From: Rhizophagus clarus
Lineage: Eukaryota; Glomeromycota; Glomeromycetes; Glomerales; Glomeraceae
Length of the DNA stretch: 64,000 bases
Reading direction: 5' to 3'
Assembly: GCA_015698045.1 (NCBI GenBank)
Contig: BLAL01000295.1
Span: 372,001 to 436,000, forward strand
How positions within the stretch are numbered: the first letter of the stretch is position 1; each line of letters starts with the position of its first letter. This document shows, piece after piece, positions 61,194-64,000 of this stretch. The notes below the pieces were generated by a model, which was not told the origin of the DNA, ran no database searches, and worked only from the letters and a program-made list of their open reading frames with translations. Both the position numbers and the translations under genes were made by a program.

Positions 61194-62909
61194 TTAATGT
61201 CTCGGTCTAATTTTAACTAATAGTTGAGTACAAGCAGTTATAATGCCTGATTTAACTTGTATAGGAGCTTTCATATCTACTAGGTCAATATCATACTTTC
61301 TATATAATAAAGCTGTCAAAGTAACCAATTCAATCATTGCTAACTTTCTTCCTGGACAGATTCTTAATCCTCCACCAAACATGATAAAAGAATATTTCTT
61401 TGGCTCAAAATCTTCAACCATCCATCTATCAGGATTAAATGTTTCAGGATCTTCCCAATAATCCTTATTTTTATGAATAGAAATAGAATTCACTTGAAAC
61501 ATTGTACCGCTTGGCCATTTATACCCTGCTACTTCATCGGGTTCTGTACCATATCTTTGCAACATATTTGAAACCGGAAAAACGCGATCAACTTCTTTAA
61601 TAACTGCATCAATATATTTTAATTGATGGATATCTTTTTCAGCAACTGGACGCGTTTTATCATCTTGGAATACTCTATCAATTTCCTCTACTACTTTTCT
61701 TTTTACATCCGGATAATGTGCAAGATAATAGACAATGAATGAAATCATATTTGCAGTCTATATTTTAAAAATAAGAAAAAATAAATATATTTGAAAATTT
61801 TTAAATTTTCTAAAATTTATTAATAACAAAGATATACTTACTGTATCAGTTCCACCAATAAATGCGTCGAACATAATATGACGAATTTCAAGATCAGTCA
61901 TAGGTCTATCCATAGATTCACCACCAACAGTTTTAGTATAATTAATATCACGTGGTGTATTCGCAGTTATCACCGAGGTCAACATATCATGTGGTAAAGG
62001 TTTATCCGATGGTGTATTTTCAATTTCTTCTCTACGTCTCTTAATAATTGAGTCTACTCTATCATAAAGATAGTTTACGTTTCGAAGCGATTTATCCGAT
62101 CTACTTTTAAAAAATGGAACGTAATGTCGAAGGAAAGAATTTACGAATATAAACATTACAATATTATTAATATGACTACGGAACGCTTGAACAAATTTTT
62201 CCGAGTCTTCAACTATTGCTGGTGGGTGTTCTGATTTTTCTTCACCCTGGACATTAAAATATCCTGCCATTGTATAAGATCTTTCACCTGTTGTCAAAGC
62301 GACAATTACATCATTTGTAAATCGACTTAACCACGCAGCAAAATCAAGCACATTTTTATTCTGTCTGATAGTTTCTTCTTTAAGATACAATCTATCCCAA
62401 TAACTTTCCAGTTCAAGGAAAATTTTATTTGTCATAACAATAGCTTCTTGAGAGAATTTTGGAGATAAAATTGCTTGCGTAAAAAATTGACGATTAAATC
62501 TCCATGATTTTAAATTATGATTTAAAATGAGCCCTTTTCCCAACATTCCAATTTCTTCCAATCCTTGCATATAAGGAAGTCTTGTCATATAATGACTTTT
62601 TGTTGATGGCATCAAAAGTTTATCAATATCTTCTGCTCGACTTAGAATTATACGTCGTGTTCCCAAATTAACTTCATATAAGTCACCATATTTCTTTTGA
62701 TAAGCATCGAAAAATTCTCTGGCATTTGTTTTATACCACAAATATTGAGGCAAATTTCCAACGAATGGGAATGGGAATGGACCAGGTAAAGGATTAACGC
62801 GAGTAAAATACTTGTAATAATAATGAGTTACATAGACGATAAATAAGACACCTATAAGTGAAAGGTATTCACTAACTCCAAGTCCACTAAAAATTTTATG
62901 TAAAGTCAT
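61194..62909 (-). CDS. Cytochrome P450 monooxygenase, 543 aa
   Basis: Two exons (62909-61842 and 61757-61194) joined by an 84-base GT-AG intron give 543 residues. An N-terminal membrane anchor (about residues 14-35) precedes the proline hinge NPLPGPFPFPFVGNLPQY. The I-helix oxygen-binding motif AFIGGTDTTANMI (about 348-360) is created exactly across the splice junction. The K-helix ExxR is EVDR at 411-414. The heme loop is FGGGLRICPGRKLAMIE with the axial Cys at about residue 490. All catalytic motifs are intact. The enzyme should be ER-bound and use a reductase partner to hydroxylate a hydrophobic substrate, which cannot be deduced. The subfamily is unknown to me. The ATG at 62909 is the first in frame; a TTA/ATT triplet repeat lies just upstream. 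Confidence 0.93.
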
Positions 62910-64000
62910 ATTAACTATGTTTCTTTTTTATTATTATTATTATTATTATTATGTTTTTCTTTCTATTATGTTTTTATGATTCTATTTTGTTGGAAATTTT
63001 ATGATATTTATAAATAAAATTTTCTTTTATCGGTTAAATATCCGGTTTAATTTATCCGTTCCAGATGAAATCTACTGTAAACTCGGAAAATCATTTTAAC
63101 TTGATTCGCATAGTTTTTAACAATTGGGCTTGATGATAAATCAAAAATTATTTTCATTTGTAATATCTAAATTTATTTTACTCATAATAAGCAAATGTAC
63201 GCACATCAAATGCATGAAATTTATATTCAGGTTTTTTAAGGTTTATACGTCATTAGGAAGATAATTACCATATCGTGAAAGTTGATTACCAGAAAAGTTA
63301 GGATGAATTTTGAGAAAGAATTAGTTATTAATTGATTTCATTACCATACAAAATTAATAATCGCAAATTGGTTGGTAATCACACATGCCAAGAATTTCGA
63401 ATTCTCTTAAAAAACTTTTAAGAAAAATTATAAAAATTTTAGTAATTTAAAGATCAAATATAATTCTAAAATATTCTAAATATAATGAATTTTAAAAGTC
63501 ACATGCTATATTAATTTTCGCCAAATTAATATAAATCGGTACGTTATGAGGCAATCTTAAAGAAAAAAGATACTGTATGAAATTAAGGAAATTTTTTTAA
63601 ACCAAATTGATTATCTTGTTCGAGAGATAGATCTGACGAATTTTTATTTTATGACGACTAAATACAAATTTAAACATTTAAATATACAGGTTGTGGCTCA
63701 AAGGGTAATAACAATTTACTTGCGGTATTAATTAGGTGTAATTTAATTTAATGCGTGCTTTTTAAATACAGCATTTCGTGTTACTTGTTTAATTACTACT
63801 AAATCTTTCAAATTTACATTATGGCCGAACTTACAGCTCTAATTGCTATTCTTAGATACAGTAGTAATACTAGTATATAAAATTATATACTGACAATTTT
63901 AGATTATACAAATTCAACATTCAACGATCGGATAACTCGTAAAGAAAAAAAAATGGATATCCTCTTAATGACGATGCAGCTGCACAAATCCTGAGATACT
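62910..64000. other. Upstream flank of the P450 gene, no further gene seen
   Basis: The first bases hold a (TTA)n microsatellite at about 62930-62952, in the presumed 5' leader or promoter of the P450. The remaining sequence to the window edge is AT-rich with no open frame of note. Confidence 0.5.

Overview
The window is very AT-rich eukaryotic DNA with long homopolymer runs. Genes are sparse and interrupted by short GT-AG introns (about 60-100 bases, TACTAAC/TTAAC-like branch sites followed by T-rich tracts). They sit in a sea of dispersed repeats and decayed multi-copy gene families. The combination (intronless BTB protein, cytochrome P450, SWIM/zinc-knuckle transposase debris, large decayed families of unknown function, TTAGGG-type telomere-like repeat) best fits a fungus of the Glomeromycotina, most like Rhizophagus. 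That assignment is inference from composition and family character, not from a database search.

Six genes look intact or nearly so. They are: a phosphoserine phosphatase with an N-terminal ACT domain (1-1586 +, 5' end outside the window); a BTB protein (26340-27164 -); an 11-exon SUV39/Clr4-type SET-domain histone methyltransferase (33610-35980 +); a five-exon centromeric-type histone H3 (CENP-A-like, 36563-37324 -), convergent with the methyltransferase and only 582 bases away; a secreted acid-phosphatase-like phosphoesterase (55366-56250 +); and a two-exon cytochrome P450 (61194-62909 -). A short, weaker gene candidate lies at 49911-50230.

The accessory part is layered. 2-5 kb and 22-26 kb are almost pure A/T. 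5.2-12.2 kb holds a decayed protein-coding repeat, an inverted-repeat composite, a 2.43-kb foldback element with hAT-like ends filled with hairpin minisatellite, and a 50-bp tandem array. 12.4-16.0 kb is a MULE-type transposon with matched terminal inverted repeats, a heavily mutated transposase, a nested 155-bp MITE and an interstitial telomere-like tract. Decayed multi-exon family members lie at 18.6-21.1, 38.6-40.7 and 44.0-46.0 kb, and another SWIM-transposase remnant at 28 kb.

The most unusual structure is at 29.16-30.9 kb: about 14 diverged tandem units, each with a branch-site-like motif, a pyrimidine tract ending in AG, a short exon-like block and a GT donor. A smaller array with the same design but unrelated sequence lies at 25.5-26.0 kb. 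These read as tandemly multiplied exon-intron modules and are the best candidate for something undescribed. A second theme is chromatin: an H3K9-type methyltransferase beside a centromeric histone, in a repeat-rich region whose dead elements are disabled largely by G-to-A and C-to-T transitions.
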